A stretch of DNA of 64,000 nt from NCBI GenBank assembly GCA_964036315.1, contig OZ038496.1, positions 11,676,535 through 11,740,534 on the forward strand, read 5' to 3'. Origin of the DNA: Acanthosepion esculentum. Its lineage: Eukaryota; Mollusca; Cephalopoda; Sepiida; Sepiidae. Numbering within the stretch: the first letter of the stretch is position 1; each line of letters starts with the position of its first letter. Positions 33,350-43,749 of the stretch are shown one piece after another. The notes beneath the pieces are model-generated. The model was not told the origin of the DNA and did not search any database. It worked only from the letters and a program-made list of their open reading frames with translations. The position numbers and the translations under genes are program-made.

Positions 33350-33620
33350 AAGCTTACGACCATATCACTTTCAAACATCGGTTTCATATGATCAACCAAG
33401 TTAAGCAACATCAAGCATGGTCAGTACCTAGATGGAAGACGTTTTGGAAATACCGGGTGCTGTAAGTTTGTATATGAGTGTGATGTAAAAAACAAGGGCT
33501 CGGAATTGAAAATCGGAGAGCCGAGTTCAAATTCCACTTGGGTTCAGTATATTCACTTACGCGTCAATAACACAGGGAATGGCATGAATGCATCTCTTAT
33601 TCCTCCAGCTATTGGTTAAT
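33350..33620 (+). mobile_element. 5S rRNA-derived SINE (family S3), with body
   Basis: 33350-33468 aligns along its length with metazoan 5S rRNA: TTACGACCATATCAC near the start, GATCAACCAAGTTAAGCAAC in the middle, TCAGTACCTAGATGG, and ACCGGGTGCTGTAAG at the end. It is too diverged to be a working 5S gene. It continues into a body with GCCGAGTTCAAATTCC, TATATTCACTTACGCGTC and CTCCAGCTATTGG that also occurs at 23850-23960 and 41800-41920. A 5S head on a conserved body is the SINE3-type organisation; the internal 5S pol III promoter would drive it. Confidence 0.8.
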
Positions 33621-33895
33621 TATTCTTGCAATGTAAAAATATGTTCTGGTATTACATAAATTGCAAAGGGGTGATAAGCCGTAAAATATCAATCAAAATC
33701 TACAAGGCACGAAATCGACTCAAAATAGAGACTCACTATTAAAATGCTTATGTTTTTTATCAATTCACCCCATTCAAGGCGATAATACTCCTAACATGCG
33801 ACAGGTTAGTGCGAATGACCGAAGATGAGATGACTTTAGAAGAAATTGTAAATATAATCCTAACAATGAATAATCCTCAGTTCTTGTTAAAAAGA

Positions 33896-34195
33896 TTAGT
33901 GGAGATTGTTAATCGTGCGATAGGCGAACCTTAATGAATATTTTGTGTGATTTGAAGACATGTTAGGAAGTAAAAAAGATAAGGGTACCAAGGATAGATA
34001 TCTAATATTAAAAATGTTTAAGAATGTAGCCTTCAGCGAAGCGTTGATGGGGTAATCTATTCCGAAAAGTTGCAGTGCATTGGAAAAAGTTGTCTTTGTA
34101 CAAATTTCCCTTACAAATGGAATACGGGAGAAATGAGGAGTATTTGTTTCCGTGGAAGTATCATGATGTTTCCTTTGACAAGACAATTTGCCATA
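33896..34195 (-). pseudogene. Possible non-LTR retrotransposon RT C-terminus
   Basis: A 96-codon minus-strand frame contains RIPFVREICTKTTFSNALQL, then NASLKATFLNIFNIRYL. This resembles the IP-R...FS-A...WN-LP...SL-FK tail of CR1/Jockey-type LINEs, with the usual Trp-Asn changed. Could be chance in AT-rich DNA; no upstream RT motifs found. Confidence 0.4.
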
Positions 34196-34298
34196 AAGTC
34201 AAATAGATCACTAAGATATCTGCCATATCTTCGTAAGTGAGGACAAGAAATGGCTAGTAACACTTCAACGCTTCCAAAACAAACCTGCTTTCATTTAA

Positions 34299-34968
34299 CC
34301 CTTTGAGCTCTGAGTTCCTGAACAATTTTAATCATTCTGCCTAAGCTCCTGAGCCAATATTCGCAAATCATTGGTATATAATGTTTCACGATAGATATAA
34401 AAATAGTTACAAGTGTTTACCCACCGTTCAACCGGTGGCTGGGGATTAAGTCATTTTTCTCTTTCATTGTTCAACCGCTGGCTGGTGATTATGTCATTTC
34501 CATGGACACCTCTCCAAATGATTAACCCTTTGAGTCCTGCTTTCCTGAACAAATTAATCCTTCTGCCTGAGCTCCTAAAACAAAAGTCGCAAATAATTGG
34601 TACGTAATGATTCAAGTTTGATATAAAAATAATTACAAGTGTTTACCCACCTTTCAACCTGTAGCTGGACATTAAGTAATTTTTCTCTATCCCCGTTCAA
34701 CCAGTGGCTGGGCATTACGTCATTTCCATGGACACCACTATATTTTTTTTTAACCCTTTGAGACCTGCGTTTCTGAACAATTAGAATCTTTCTGCCTGGG
34801 TCAAAATTTGCAAATAACAGGTATGTAATGTTTCACGGTAGGTATAAAATACTTACAAGTATTTAACCTCCGTTCAACCGGTAGCTGGGCATTAACTCAT
34901 TTTTCTCTACCATTTTTCAACCTGTGGATGAGAATTACGTTAAAGCGTTGGTCAGGGGTCAAACGGTT
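34299..34968 (-). mobile_element. piggyBac-type MITE M1, three-unit array
   Basis: Units start after TTAA at 34295, 34522 and 34747 with CCCTTTGAG, and share CACGATAGATATAAAAATAG, TACAAGTGTTTACCCACC, TTCAACCGGTGGCTGG and a GTCATTT block. Only the last unit has a right end (GGTCAGGGGTCAAACGG then TTAA at 34968-34971), so the array looks like repeated insertion or unequal crossing-over within one element. Confidence 0.8.
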
Positions 34969-35184
34969 AAAATTAGTTTGTTTTTAGTATTTTAGTATTC
35001 AAGTATTTCATATTAATTTTGTGATTTTTTTTACTTCTCTCTCTGTGTTTTTCCTTTTCTCTTATTCCTATTTCCGACGGGGGCAGATGCTGCGGTCACT
35101 TCTCCAGGCCAATAACTTCAAGAAGTGACAAACCTGTTATGTGATTCGACTCCCGAGTGTCATGGTTGGAAAGCGAACGTAAAC

Positions 35185-35907
35185 TACATAATGTTTCACG
35201 ATAGATTTAAAAATAGTTACAGAAAATATAAGCATTATACTTAGCAGGGAGAGAGTATGATTGCATGCCTTCACTTTATCGCCAGAATTCTTTCTTTGTG
35301 CGCCAGGCTACCCAGGAAGGGCCGCCTCTCTTGGATGCACATGAGGCGCTGGCATGTTGTGCAGCGAACTGAAGTCTTCACAGCCTTGACAGGATACCTT
35401 TTGTAGGCCACAGGTGGGTTTTTCTGCTTGCATTTATTGTACTTATAAGAGCACACAGCACAAAGGTTGTTATGGAGGCATCTTCTGGTATGTTGCGCAG
35501 CGGACTGAAGAATTCACAGCCTTGACAGGATAACCTTTGTAGGCCACAGGTGTGTTTTCTGCTTGAATCTATTGTATTTATAGGAACGCACGGTACAGAG
35601 GATGTTAATCGGGACATCTTCTGGTATCTCTAAGAGGTGGAGACGGTTATTTTGCAGGCATTCCAGAGCATCATCATAGAATAACTGCCTGCGGGGTGCA
35701 GCTGGCCGGAATGCACCCACCAGATCAACAATATTGATCTAGGAACTTTCTGAAACTGAGATATTTGTCTTGCAGGGGGAAGGTTAACTGGAAGAACAAA
35801 ATAGCAAAACACGAAGCAAGTGTTTATCCTCCGTTAAACCGGTGACTGGGCATTAAGTCATTTTTTTTTACTACCGGTAAAGCGGTGGTCAGAGTTCAAA
35901 GGTTTAA
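35185..35907 (-). mobile_element. piggyBac-like element, deleted, with M1 MITE ends
   Basis: 35185-35222 (ATAATGTTTCACGATAG...GTTACA) and 35818-35907 (GTGTTTATCCTCCG, AAACCGGTGACTGGGCATTA, GGTCAGAGTTCAAAGG then TTTAA) are the two halves of the M1 MITE, normally continuous. Here about 595 bp of transposase sequence lies between them, at the point where MITE units join GTTACA to AGTGTTTA. The locus therefore looks like a less-deleted relative of the MITE, connecting it to its likely parent. The outer left TIR is not visible. Confidence 0.65.
35230..35765 (-). pseudogene. piggyBac transposase C-terminus with duplicated Cys-rich end
   Basis: On the minus strand: INIVDLVGAFRPAAPRRQ, then RLHLLEIPEDVP, then a CTV...KYNRFKQKTH segment and a CQGC/CTTCQ Cys-rich stretch. 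An LVG-F-P segment, an RL-H-x-L/P-IP segment and a C-terminal Cys-rich zinc domain are the usual end of piggyBac transposases. The DDD catalytic core is missing. The Cys-rich part is duplicated by a tandem repeat of about 138 bp (AGCCTTGACAGGATA at 35382 and 35519), with frame changes. Family assignment rests on these motifs. Confidence 0.65.
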
Positions 35908-36089
35908 TCACCACAGATGACCTTTTAATCCTAAAATCAGGATGGCTGATCCTGACATCCAGAAGAGTAACACTCGAAATCTTCTTGCTCTTCCGTGTGC
36001 CACTGAAATGAAGCGTTGTGCCTATATCGGCTCAATTGCTATGACCGTTGCTATGAACGTTGGTTTACTGCACCAGACAATTTTTCTCT
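35908..36089. other. No recognised feature
   Basis: Short unique-looking stretch. Confidence 0.5.
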
Positions 36090-36500
36090 CTAGACTCCAT
36101 CTTGTACATTTATAAATATAATATTCGTCCATGTATTGAATACTGTTGAAATATCCGGACTGGTACACCTACTCCGCAAGATTCTTGAGATAATCCAAAG
36201 AAGGGTGTGAAATACAATCGATTTTGACTTGGGATCTCGTCTCCAGTCACTTTCTCACCGACGTGACGTGGCTTCGCTCTGTATTTTCTACAAATATTGT
36301 CATCTCTGCTACTCGGATGAGCATTTGTCCTGCTGTCTACACCACTTGAATTTAAGTCCGCTACTAAATTTGGCCAACCGATATCACCATTTTACTGTTG
36401 AACTAGCGATATACAAACGCCACTTCTAATCTGTCTTTTCTCGCACTTCCCACCTGTTAAACTCCCACCCGATTACTTGCGTCAATTATATCTTCGGAGA
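36090..36500 (+). pseudogene. LINE-C fragment (RT C-terminus)
   Basis: A plus-strand frame (36229-36429) reads GSRLQSLSHRRDVASLCIFY, corresponding to DLASRLQPLSHRRAVASLCL at 62375. Upstream, shifted frames give a CIEYC-like segment (36130-36150). The distal SRTSHLLNSHPITC segment (36440-36475) replaces RTSRLWNSLP. Multiple breaks. Confidence 0.65.
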
Positions 36501-37185
36501 ACACAATTCTTGCAAAAAGCATATATAGGGAATGGGTGTGATTAAACCCTGTGGACGTAGCGAGAAAGGTAAAGGTCTAAACAGGTGGCACTAAAGAGTC
36601 GTAAGCAGCGATAGATTAATGGCAGACATTTTATATTGCGAGTGTAGGCAAGAGGCTGCGGTGAGGAAAATGTCTTCCCCTACAAGACCGCTTAACTGAT
36701 TTTAAACTCTATCAACGCTAGAAGATGATTGAGCAACCCACATATGTCAGCAATACTCTGTATTGGGTTTAATCTGACACTTGGAAATATAAACGATTGT
36801 AGAAGGGTTCAAGGTATTACCAGATATGCGAGAATGAGCCAAACCTTTAATAATAGATCGCATATATATTTCACTTGAGGTCACGAGTGTACTTGAGGAA
36901 CAATAGACGTTCAAAATAGTGTTATTGAAACGACAACCGTTTATCCTCACTGGATAAAAGAGAATCCGATTGCTAATGTTGATACGATATCAGTAATGCC
37001 TGAACACTCAGAGAAATTCTTTTTAAATCACTTTCTCCCTCAGCAAAGTAATAAAAGATGCAAGGGGTTACCGAGAATAAAAGAAACGGAAACGGAAATA
37101 AATGAACAGGATTCAAGCAGTCAGAAGATGACGATTGCGATTTCAGTTAGGTTTTGGAAGATCGTAGTTGAAGAAAAGTAGAGAT
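36501..37185. other. No gene; possible LINE-C 3' end on minus strand (37020-37180)
   Basis: 36500-37020 is unrecognised. 37020-37180 read on the minus strand resembles the LINE-C 3' UTR-proximal tail near 42440-42560 (SQSSSSDCLNP, then FPFPF and VTPCI-like stretches). Weak support. Confidence 0.35.
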
Positions 37186-37186
37186 T

Positions 37187-37670
37187 TTGAGGAATAAGCT
37201 TTTGATGAAGAACACCCGTCGTGTAGGAAAAAAAAATGATGATGATGGAGGACAAATAGTTCAGTGCGACGCTCACCGGCAGGCCAGTTATTTTTCTTCT
37301 TCTTCGATCACCTCAAGGCAATGGATTGCGAGACTCTCTTTCTCAGCCGTTACAGTGGGCAGTTGGGAAACAGACACCAACTCAGCCACGTCTACTTCAA
37401 CTTCCACTTTGTCCGCCTGTCAATCCGTACGTCCAACTCTAACACACGCAGTCCACCGAATGACTTCTCGCTCTTGGTGCTGCTGGCACCCCGCTTTTTA
37501 TGCTATTCCAAGACGGCCAAAATTTGCATGTGTGCAAATATCGTCTCGTTTTGGACGAGATAGGCGAGCGTAAATTGTCTTCAATAGCGGCCATATTTCT
37601 TTTTTGTCATCACTTTGCAGGCAAGACACGTTCGTGCTCGTTTCGAATTCCGCGGTAAGTCATGTCTTTC
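37187..37670 (+). other. GC-richer unassigned segment with exon-like piece
   Basis: 37250-37570 has a higher GC content than its surroundings. It carries two overlapping plus-strand frames (37187-37573, 128 codons; 37264-37563, 99 codons), neither with a known domain. Just downstream, a pyrimidine-rich CATCACTTTGCAG (acceptor-like), 32-36 bp, and CGCGGTAAGTCA (donor-like) occur near 37607-37662. Could be a decayed gene fragment, a repeat or chance. Confidence 0.25.
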
Positions 37671-37689
37671 GTTACACGGCGTCCAATAA

Positions 37690-37980
37690 GAATACGTAGG
37701 GAATTAGGGTTATTCGACATTGTGGATGAAGCAAGGTAGGTAAATGTCTAACCTGAAGGTATTTGAATCTTACAAAAACATATTGATGGCAAGAAGGACA
37801 GAAGAAAACAACCCATAACCTACCTAACTAGATTGTGCAATTCAATGGCAGAACAGAGTTTAGAAAAGATGGCAAGAAGACAAAATTTACAAAGAGCTAC
37901 AAATGACAGGAAATTCTGGTGAGCCATGGCTGGTAACGTTCTGAAGGGACCTGACACATAGAAGACGTTAACAGGAAAGC
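37690..37980 (+). pseudogene. LINE-B C-terminal fragment
   Basis: The plus strand in shifted frames gives THNLPN, IVQFNGRTEF, KMARRQNLQRATNDRKFW and AMAGNVLKGPDT-like segments, the terminal part of LINE-B (compare RATNDRKLW-AMIANVL in related copies here at 54440 and 63070). The long minus-strand frame at 37820-38086 is its shadow. Confidence 0.6.
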
Positions 37981-38189
37981 GGGAAGCTAGAAGAGTGTTC
38001 CTCAAGTGACAAGTGGGGGGAAAGAAACTATTAAAATAGAACTTACGGTTACAACTAGCAATTTGATTAGTGACATAATGAACCAAAAGTTTAAAGGAGA
38101 TTCTCTTTAAAAATTGATATTCCTTAATACTATGTGCTAGGTCTGAAAATCCAACAAAATATCAATTAAAAAATTCTAATTAATTGTAT

Positions 38190-38640
38190 ATTTACAGTCG
38201 TTCTCTCAAAGACGTGCTGTGGCCTCCCTCTGTCAGTTCTACAAATAATTTCACGGTAACTGCTCTGACGAGCTATTTCCGCTAGTTCTCAAACTGTATG
38301 AATTTAAACATGCCAGTAGGTCGGCATCTCAGTCCCACCTTTTCACTGTCGAAAGGGATAAATGTAGCCGTCTCTTCTATTCCTACAGCTTCTTCTCTCG
38401 CACTTCCCGTCTGTGGAACTCCCTTCCTCTTACTTGCTTCCCTGATAGTTATAATCTCCAACTATTCAATGCAATGTCAATTGACATCTCCAGATGCCTT
38501 GATCTACTCCCCGTCCTTCTCTTCATCTTTTCTTCTCTCACGCCTCTTTACTTTTGCTCCCATTCTCTGTAACCCCTTGCGTGCTAGTGGCACTCCCGCT
38601 TTGCTTGGGGTCAAAAATTGTTTTGTTTTTTTAAATTGTA
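38190..38640 (+). pseudogene. LINE-C fragment (RT C-terminus and 3' end)
   Basis: Shifted plus-strand frames give QRRAVASLCQFY, DELFPLVLKLYEFKH, HLFTVERDKCSR, SRTSRLWNSLPLTCFPDSYN and the 3' end CCCTTGCGTGCTAGTGGCAC (38572-38591), collinear with 62395-62800. Confidence 0.8.
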
Positions 38641-39350
38641 GTCAGATGGCAGGTAAATCTACGAAAGTTAGTAAATTTTTGAATGATTACTTCCCTTAGT
38701 CAAGTTAATGATAAACACAAATAAAATATTTATTCGCATTTAGAGAAAATTACTTCCCAAGTAAAATAAACCGTTTTATTAATCGGTTCTTTTGTTTCTA
38801 AATTTACATTCACATTTGTTCAAGCCTTTCATGTGAGGCACTCAGTTACCTTTGTCAATCAATTGATCGTCTTGCTTAAACTTGGTCATGGGCTGGGCGT
38901 TGTCTTCGGTGTCTTTGTCGTTTTCTCGCTAATCTTTTTCTATCGAAAGATATTTCTATTTCAATATTTTAGTAAATACATAACATTTTTAACATGAAAA
39001 TATATTGTGCTAAAATCGATTTTATATAATACCGGGAATGATCAATAAATCACAGATATCATTGAATCTCTAAGATATAAAGGGAACGGTTGATTGCCCA
39101 ATATTTTAGTTGAATGTTCTTTATCCGCGTTTTATTGAATCTCCATAAATAGTTTGAAGATATTTGTTTCCTTGTATAAGACTATTAAATCTTTTTAACA
39201 ATTTCCATTATTTCTGACTGCACAGATAAACTAATAAGTAAAAAAAAAATTAGGAAGTTGATAGTTACCAAAGTCTACATTTTAGTTGGTCCAGAAGGAG
39301 ATTGATAGACAGTTAAAAGTTATCGCCTTTCATATCAGATTATTCTTCAT
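38641..39350. other. No gene recognised
   Basis: AT-rich sequence; no domain-bearing frame. Confidence 0.5.
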
Positions 39351-39704
39351 AATACAAGTTCGTGTGCACTTTAAAAAATTTATAACTTTTTTTGTATTTG
39401 CGATAGAAATAATCTGTAAAAAATGTTATAAAGTTTAATGTACCTAGTTTTAAGTATAGCTAAAATAACTAATGTGATTTCAGGCATTACTGTAAATCAG
39501 TTGGCAAATGTTTTCCGTGAACTGCAAAATCGTATTACCCTTTGTATTGCTAATGATGGAGGACATGTGGAAACTTAAATAAAATTTCAATAAAACCTTA
39601 AAAAATATAGATTTACTTCTTTGTAATACTTTTTACAAATTATTTCTATCGCAAATACAAATAAAGTTATAACTTTTTTAAAGTGCACTCCAACTTTAAG
39701 CCTG
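39351..39704. mobile_element. Foldback MITE, about 350 bp (Tc1/mariner-type end)
   Basis: Inverted arms 39372-39436 and 39618-39692 share GTGCACTTTAAAAAA, TTATAACTTT and TTGTATTTGCGATAGAAATA. The right end reads CCAACTTTAAGCCTG followed by TA (39705-39706), so the TIR would start CAGGCTTAAAGTTGG. The left terminus is shortened. No coding content. Confidence 0.75.
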
Positions 39705-39910
39705 TATAAGTTTTGGAAAAATCAGTGAAATTAAAAGATTCAGCGACTTTTTGCAACTTTTGATATCCGAACGTTTTTGTGTAAGTACAATGAAGTTTCT
39801 GAGAAAAGCGACTACAAGCCTGCTGCAACAGTTATGTCTTAACTTGCATTGCCACGTTTAAACCGGTTTGAAGAGTGCCGTATATAAAAAGGACTGACTT
39901 TAGCGAATTG

Positions 39911-40203
39911 TGTCATATATTTTGCCTGAACTTATTATAAAACCTAAATTATGCACATGTAACGAGGTTGACTGATGAACATTTGAAAGCATTTCTCTTG
40001 GCTGCATGCAGCAATAACAAAACAAATGTTAATTTTATCTTAAAAGGTAAACGCCAGTTTCACAAATCGCACTAACCTTTTATGCTGCTCACTTTGTGAG
40101 ATTCGGATATGTGCGCATTTGGCGGGATATAAATATTTTATTGCTATTGTCGCCTTCTTAGATAACTTGTTAGGAAATAATTCTGTTTGATGTCTTTATG
40201 ATT
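39911..40203 (+). repeat. About 300-bp direct repeat, copy 1
   Basis: Highly similar (about 90 percent by eye) to 40829-41133, from ATTTTGCCTGAACTTATTAT through GTAACGAGGTTGACTGATGA, TAAACGCCAGTTTCACAAAT, TGTGCGCATTTGGCGGGATA and TTAGGAAATAAT. The copies are about 915 bp apart in the same orientation. No ORF. Could be LTR-like ends or two insertions of one repeat. Confidence 0.85.
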
Positions 40204-40303
40204 TTATGTATTCAGTGGATTGTAGTGAACAAAATGGTTATCCAACCCACATTTGTCATTCTCTCAGTTATCTGGCCCTCTATGAGAAAACATTTCGTGA
40301 CCC
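40204..40303 (+). mobile_element. Possible hAT element right end
   Basis: TGGCCCTCTATGAGAAAACA then TTTCGTGACCCCTG at 40303. On the complement this begins CAGGGGTCACGAAATG, the style of a hAT terminal repeat. No matching left terminus found. Confidence 0.35.
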
Positions 40304-40828
40304 CTGATCTAGTGGATAAAAGCATTGCTTTGTGAATTTGAATTAAATCCCTGGGCCGCAGTTGTCCACTTGAACTCAATGATAAATCCTTAAATTCAAA
40401 CAGAAGCTACACGGAACATATTCATCGGAGCTATTTCGCCTTGAAGACACATTAAAATCGGAGTGGTTTCTCGCGTTCACCACAGTTGCATTTCCCCGAA
40501 GTATACCAATTTTCTCAGGTCCATTTGTGTTTTTCACCACCCACATAGCTAACATGTGGTTTATACTGCAATTATGCTGAGAAAGCGTTACAGTTCACGT
40601 ATGTGCGCCACCGGGACCATAGAGGGTTTTGAATTCCAAGCTCTTATACTCTTTACTGGTTGACATTCAGCGCTAGAGACTAAATATTTCCGGCTACATA
40701 ACCCATAGATAGAACAGTTGGCTTCATACCATCGCCAAGTGCATTGGGCGATTTTCTAAGCCTAGCTTAAATACGGCACGAGGACGAAAGTATGTTGTCC
40801 GCATCGAACTTACTATAAAATCGTGATT
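40304..40828. other. Mostly unassigned; SINE S2 fragment on minus strand
   Basis: 40690-40815 read on the minus strand has AAGTTCGATGCGGACAAC, CTTTCGTCCTCGTGCCG and TTAAGCTAGGCTTAG, the S2 body as at 57450-57510. The rest is unrecognised. Confidence 0.5.
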
Positions 40829-41133
40829 TATGTCATATTTTACCTGAACTTATTATAAAATCTAAATTATGTAAAGGCAGTACATGTAACGAGGTTGACT
40901 GATGATCATTTGAAAGCATTTCTCTTGGTTGTATGCAGCAATAACAAAACAAATATTAATTTTATCTTAAAGGGTAAACGCCAGTTTCACAAATCTCACT
41001 AACCTTTTATGCTGCTCACTTTGTGAGATTCGGATATGTGCGCATTTGGCGGGATATAATTTTTTTATTTTTCTATTTTAGCCATCTTAGATAACTTTTT
41101 AGGAAATAATGATGTTTGATGTCTTTATTATTT
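40829..41133 (+). repeat. About 300-bp direct repeat, copy 2
   Basis: See copy 1 at 39911-40203. This copy has an extra AAGGCAGT segment and a diverged AT-rich stretch after GGCGGGATATAA. Confidence 0.85.
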
Positions 41134-41344
41134 TAGTTTTCATATTTTCATGCCAATTGATAAAAATAATTTTCATAAAGTCAAACCAGCAAATTCAGTT
41201 ACACAAAAAAAAAACTCAAGCCTAAATACGACCTGATCTTTTTGCATACAAATGTCAGTATTTATTGTACTTCTGCCTATTTAATATGTTGTCTGTCAGC
41301 TCCAAATCAGTAAAGGCGTACTAGGGACCACTATTTTATTTCCA

Positions 41345-41510
41345 AATTAAAATAAAAATGTAATGTCAATCGACATCATCTGATTCCTTGTTCCTGATGC
41401 CCATCTTTCCCTATATCTTTTCCTCCAACACCCTTCATTCCTCTTACTTTCCCTCTCTATAACCCCCTGCGTGCTAGTGGAACTCTCGCTTTGGTTGGGG
41501 TGTAAATGCA
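41345..41510 (+). pseudogene. LINE-C 3' end fragment
   Basis: AATGTCAATCGACATCATCT, a pyrimidine-rich middle and CCCTGCGTGCTAGTGGAAC at 41465-41483 match the 3' end of the copies at 38470-38600 and 62690-62800. Confidence 0.65.
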
Positions 41511-41675
41511 TAAAATATATATTATACGTCATTTATTAACAATTAGATGTTCTGGGCAAATAAATAAGTAATACTGCACAATTATACATTTACAAATGAT
41601 AAGTGGATGGATTTTATAATTACAGACACGTCACCGCTTATTTGAACTTGAATCAATATTTTTTCCTTGAGTCTT

Positions 41676-41920
41676 GTTTTACGGCTTATGGCGATATCCC
41701 GTTGAAAAACCGTCCAATCACAGATGTTCAGTAATGTTGACCCTCGTCAGTGTCTTGATAAGTGATACGAGGTGCCGAAAGGTTGGATGTGAGGGTCGTG
41801 TAATCGATAAAGTTTCGGAATGAACCGTGTTCAAATTTCAATCCAGTTCGTTATATTCACTTACTGGAAAGGTATGGATTCACCTAGTCCCCTCCTTACT
41901 ATGGGTTAAGACATTTTCTT
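41676..41920 (+). mobile_element. 5S rRNA-derived SINE (family S3), diverged copy
   Basis: 41676-41790 follows the 5S layout: TTTTACGGC at the start, CCGTTGAAAAACCGTCCAAT, GTTCAGTAATGTTGAC, CGTCAGTGTCTTGAT and a degraded 3' third. The S3 body follows (GTGTTCAAATTTCAATCC, TATATTCACTTACTGG, GAAAGGTATGGATTC). It is more decayed than the copy at 33350, but the head-body join is the same, so the two parts form one family. Confidence 0.65.
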
Positions 41921-42069
41921 CAGAAAATCAGTATTCTATACAAAATGTTCATACAATCCAAAAATGTGTTTTGGCTTTACATAAAATCTTAACAGTTGAA
42001 TAACCGCAATTATCAATCGTTCAATACATCCTATACATTTATTTGTAAAAAAAATTCACGTGAAAGAAT

Positions 42070-42400
42070 AACGGCGTTAGTTAGATCCAGTGACTGGACC
42101 CAAAGACTGTGAGTTCAACACCCGGGTAAGGCAGTGGAGAACTTGGAGAGGAGAATTAACAGGAGATAACTGACAACTGACATCCATTAAACATGTCACG
42201 TGAATCTAAATCAGTCTACCCCAGTTAGCGAAATAAAGGGTTCAGTTCGACATTCCTACCACCTGAAGAAGGCCGGTGCTTACAACGGCCGAAACGTTGT
42301 AATAAATATGGCGACGAAGATGAGGTCAATAGTCCGAATAATATAAATAGTGTACATAATACCTCATCTCAGAAATATAGACAGATAAGAAATTTCATAT
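42070..42400 (+). mobile_element. SINE family S1, copy with box B and hammerhead-like 3' half
   Basis: GTTAGTTAGATCCAGTGACT, box B GAGTTCAACACCC (about 42111-42123), AACAGGAGATAACTG, then CTGAAGA (42263-42269). A perfect 5-bp GGCCG/CGGCC stem follows (42271-42275 with 42286-42290), then GAAACGTTGTAATAAATA and the TAGTCCGAATAATATAAATAG tail with ACCTCATCTCAGAAATATAG. The box A end of the head is missing. Confidence 0.8.
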
Positions 42401-42439
42401 ATCTTTATAATTATTACAGCCTACGCAAGATGAGAATGT

Positions 42440-43000
42440 CACTAATATGCTGTGAATTACAGTGTGTGAAAGTGAGAGAAAAGTCCGGGTATAGGGAGGA
42501 TTGAGGAAAGAATAAAAAATGAACGGGACTGAAGGAGACAGAAGATGGCGATTGACGTTGCATTTAAATTTTTTAAGATTGTATTTATCAGGGAAACTAG
42601 TAAAAGAAAGTGAGTTCCACAGGCGAGAAGTGCGAGAAAAGAAACTAGTGGAGTAGCAGTTAGATGTAACTATTTCAACACTAAAATACTAGTATCTAGA
42701 TGCCAATCTAGTAGCACTTTTAAATCCACATAGTCGGGGCACCAGGGTAAAAAAAAAAGCTCGTCAGAGCAGTTGCCATAAAAAATATCTGTAGAAAGGC
42801 CAGAGGGAAGCCACGTCATATTGGCGAGAAAGTGACTGAAGTCGAGATGCCAAGTCAGGATCTGTTACATTGCAGATCCTTCTTTAGATTTTCCCACGAA
42901 CCTCAAGATGAAGAGTAGGAACACCAGACTACATATGGTAGCAATATTCAATGCACGAGCGAATGGTAGATTTCTAAATGTACAAGATGGACTCTGACAA
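42440..43000 (-). pseudogene. LINE-C fragment, minus strand
   Basis: Minus-strand frames give KSTIRSCIEYCYHM (about 42925-42965), VPTLHLEV, RRICNVTDPDLASRLQSLSR (42790-42880), DVASLWPFYRYF and then SRTSRLWNSLSFTSFPDKYN (about 42580-42640). This is collinear with 62270-62680, in the opposite orientation to the other large copies. Confidence 0.75.
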
Positions 43001-43713
43001 AAATAAAAACAAAAGCAAAACCTTCTGACACGATAGAAATATGCATAGAGAGTCTCCATCTTTAAGCGAAGCAAATAAAAATGTAACCGTCACCAGTATT
43101 TGAAGACACGACATAAAACGAATTGCCATATTACCAATATATGGTGACATGGCAGTGAACGTGTTAATATCAGAACAAAGTGTGACGTTAAAAACATAAA
43201 AGCGCCCAACAGGTGGCGCATAAATTTCCGTGTTGACAGTCTAAAATATTGAAGATTCCGCTGAATAATATCAAATGCGTCAGTGAAAAATCAATAATGG
43301 TAATCTTAATGATAGAGTTATCAGTTTCGAAAACTATCAGATCAGTTCTTGAACTGAGGTTATAATTGCGATCAACAAAGAATGAAAACAAATTATGTCA
43401 TCTTTGGGGTTTCACTGACCGGACATATAACTTTGTTTAGATAAAAAAAATTATTTAAGTTATAATATCATAAATCAATAATTGCTCTAGCAACTCTGAT
43501 TATTGGAAGCCTTAAGATCATGACAACATAATATCTTAGACGGAGGGAACAGAAATCAATCATAAAGATAAATTAGTATATAATTTAAATACTTTCTATT
43601 TAGGAAGAAGACGATGGAAATACTTGTAAAAAGGAAGTAAAGAACAACGATACAACCAGTGTGCTAAACATTGTGCGAATTAAAAACACCACGATAATCA
43701 CAAAAATAGCAGC

Positions 43714-43716
<3 letters not shown>
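43001..43716. other. No gene recognised
   Basis: AT-rich, no domain-bearing frame. The short minus-strand frames here have no similarity I recognise. Confidence 0.5.

Positions 43717-43747
<31 letters not shown>
43717..43747. repeat. (TAA)n at the 5' edge of LINE-A copy 3
   Basis: About ten TAA units. The LINE-A copy begins immediately after, with recognisable coding from about 43797. Confidence 0.9.

Positions 43748-43749
<2 letters not shown>

Noticed and set aside
33350..33468. Functional 5S rRNA gene
   Set aside because: Many substitutions, including in stems and the internal promoter region, and it is fused to a SINE body.
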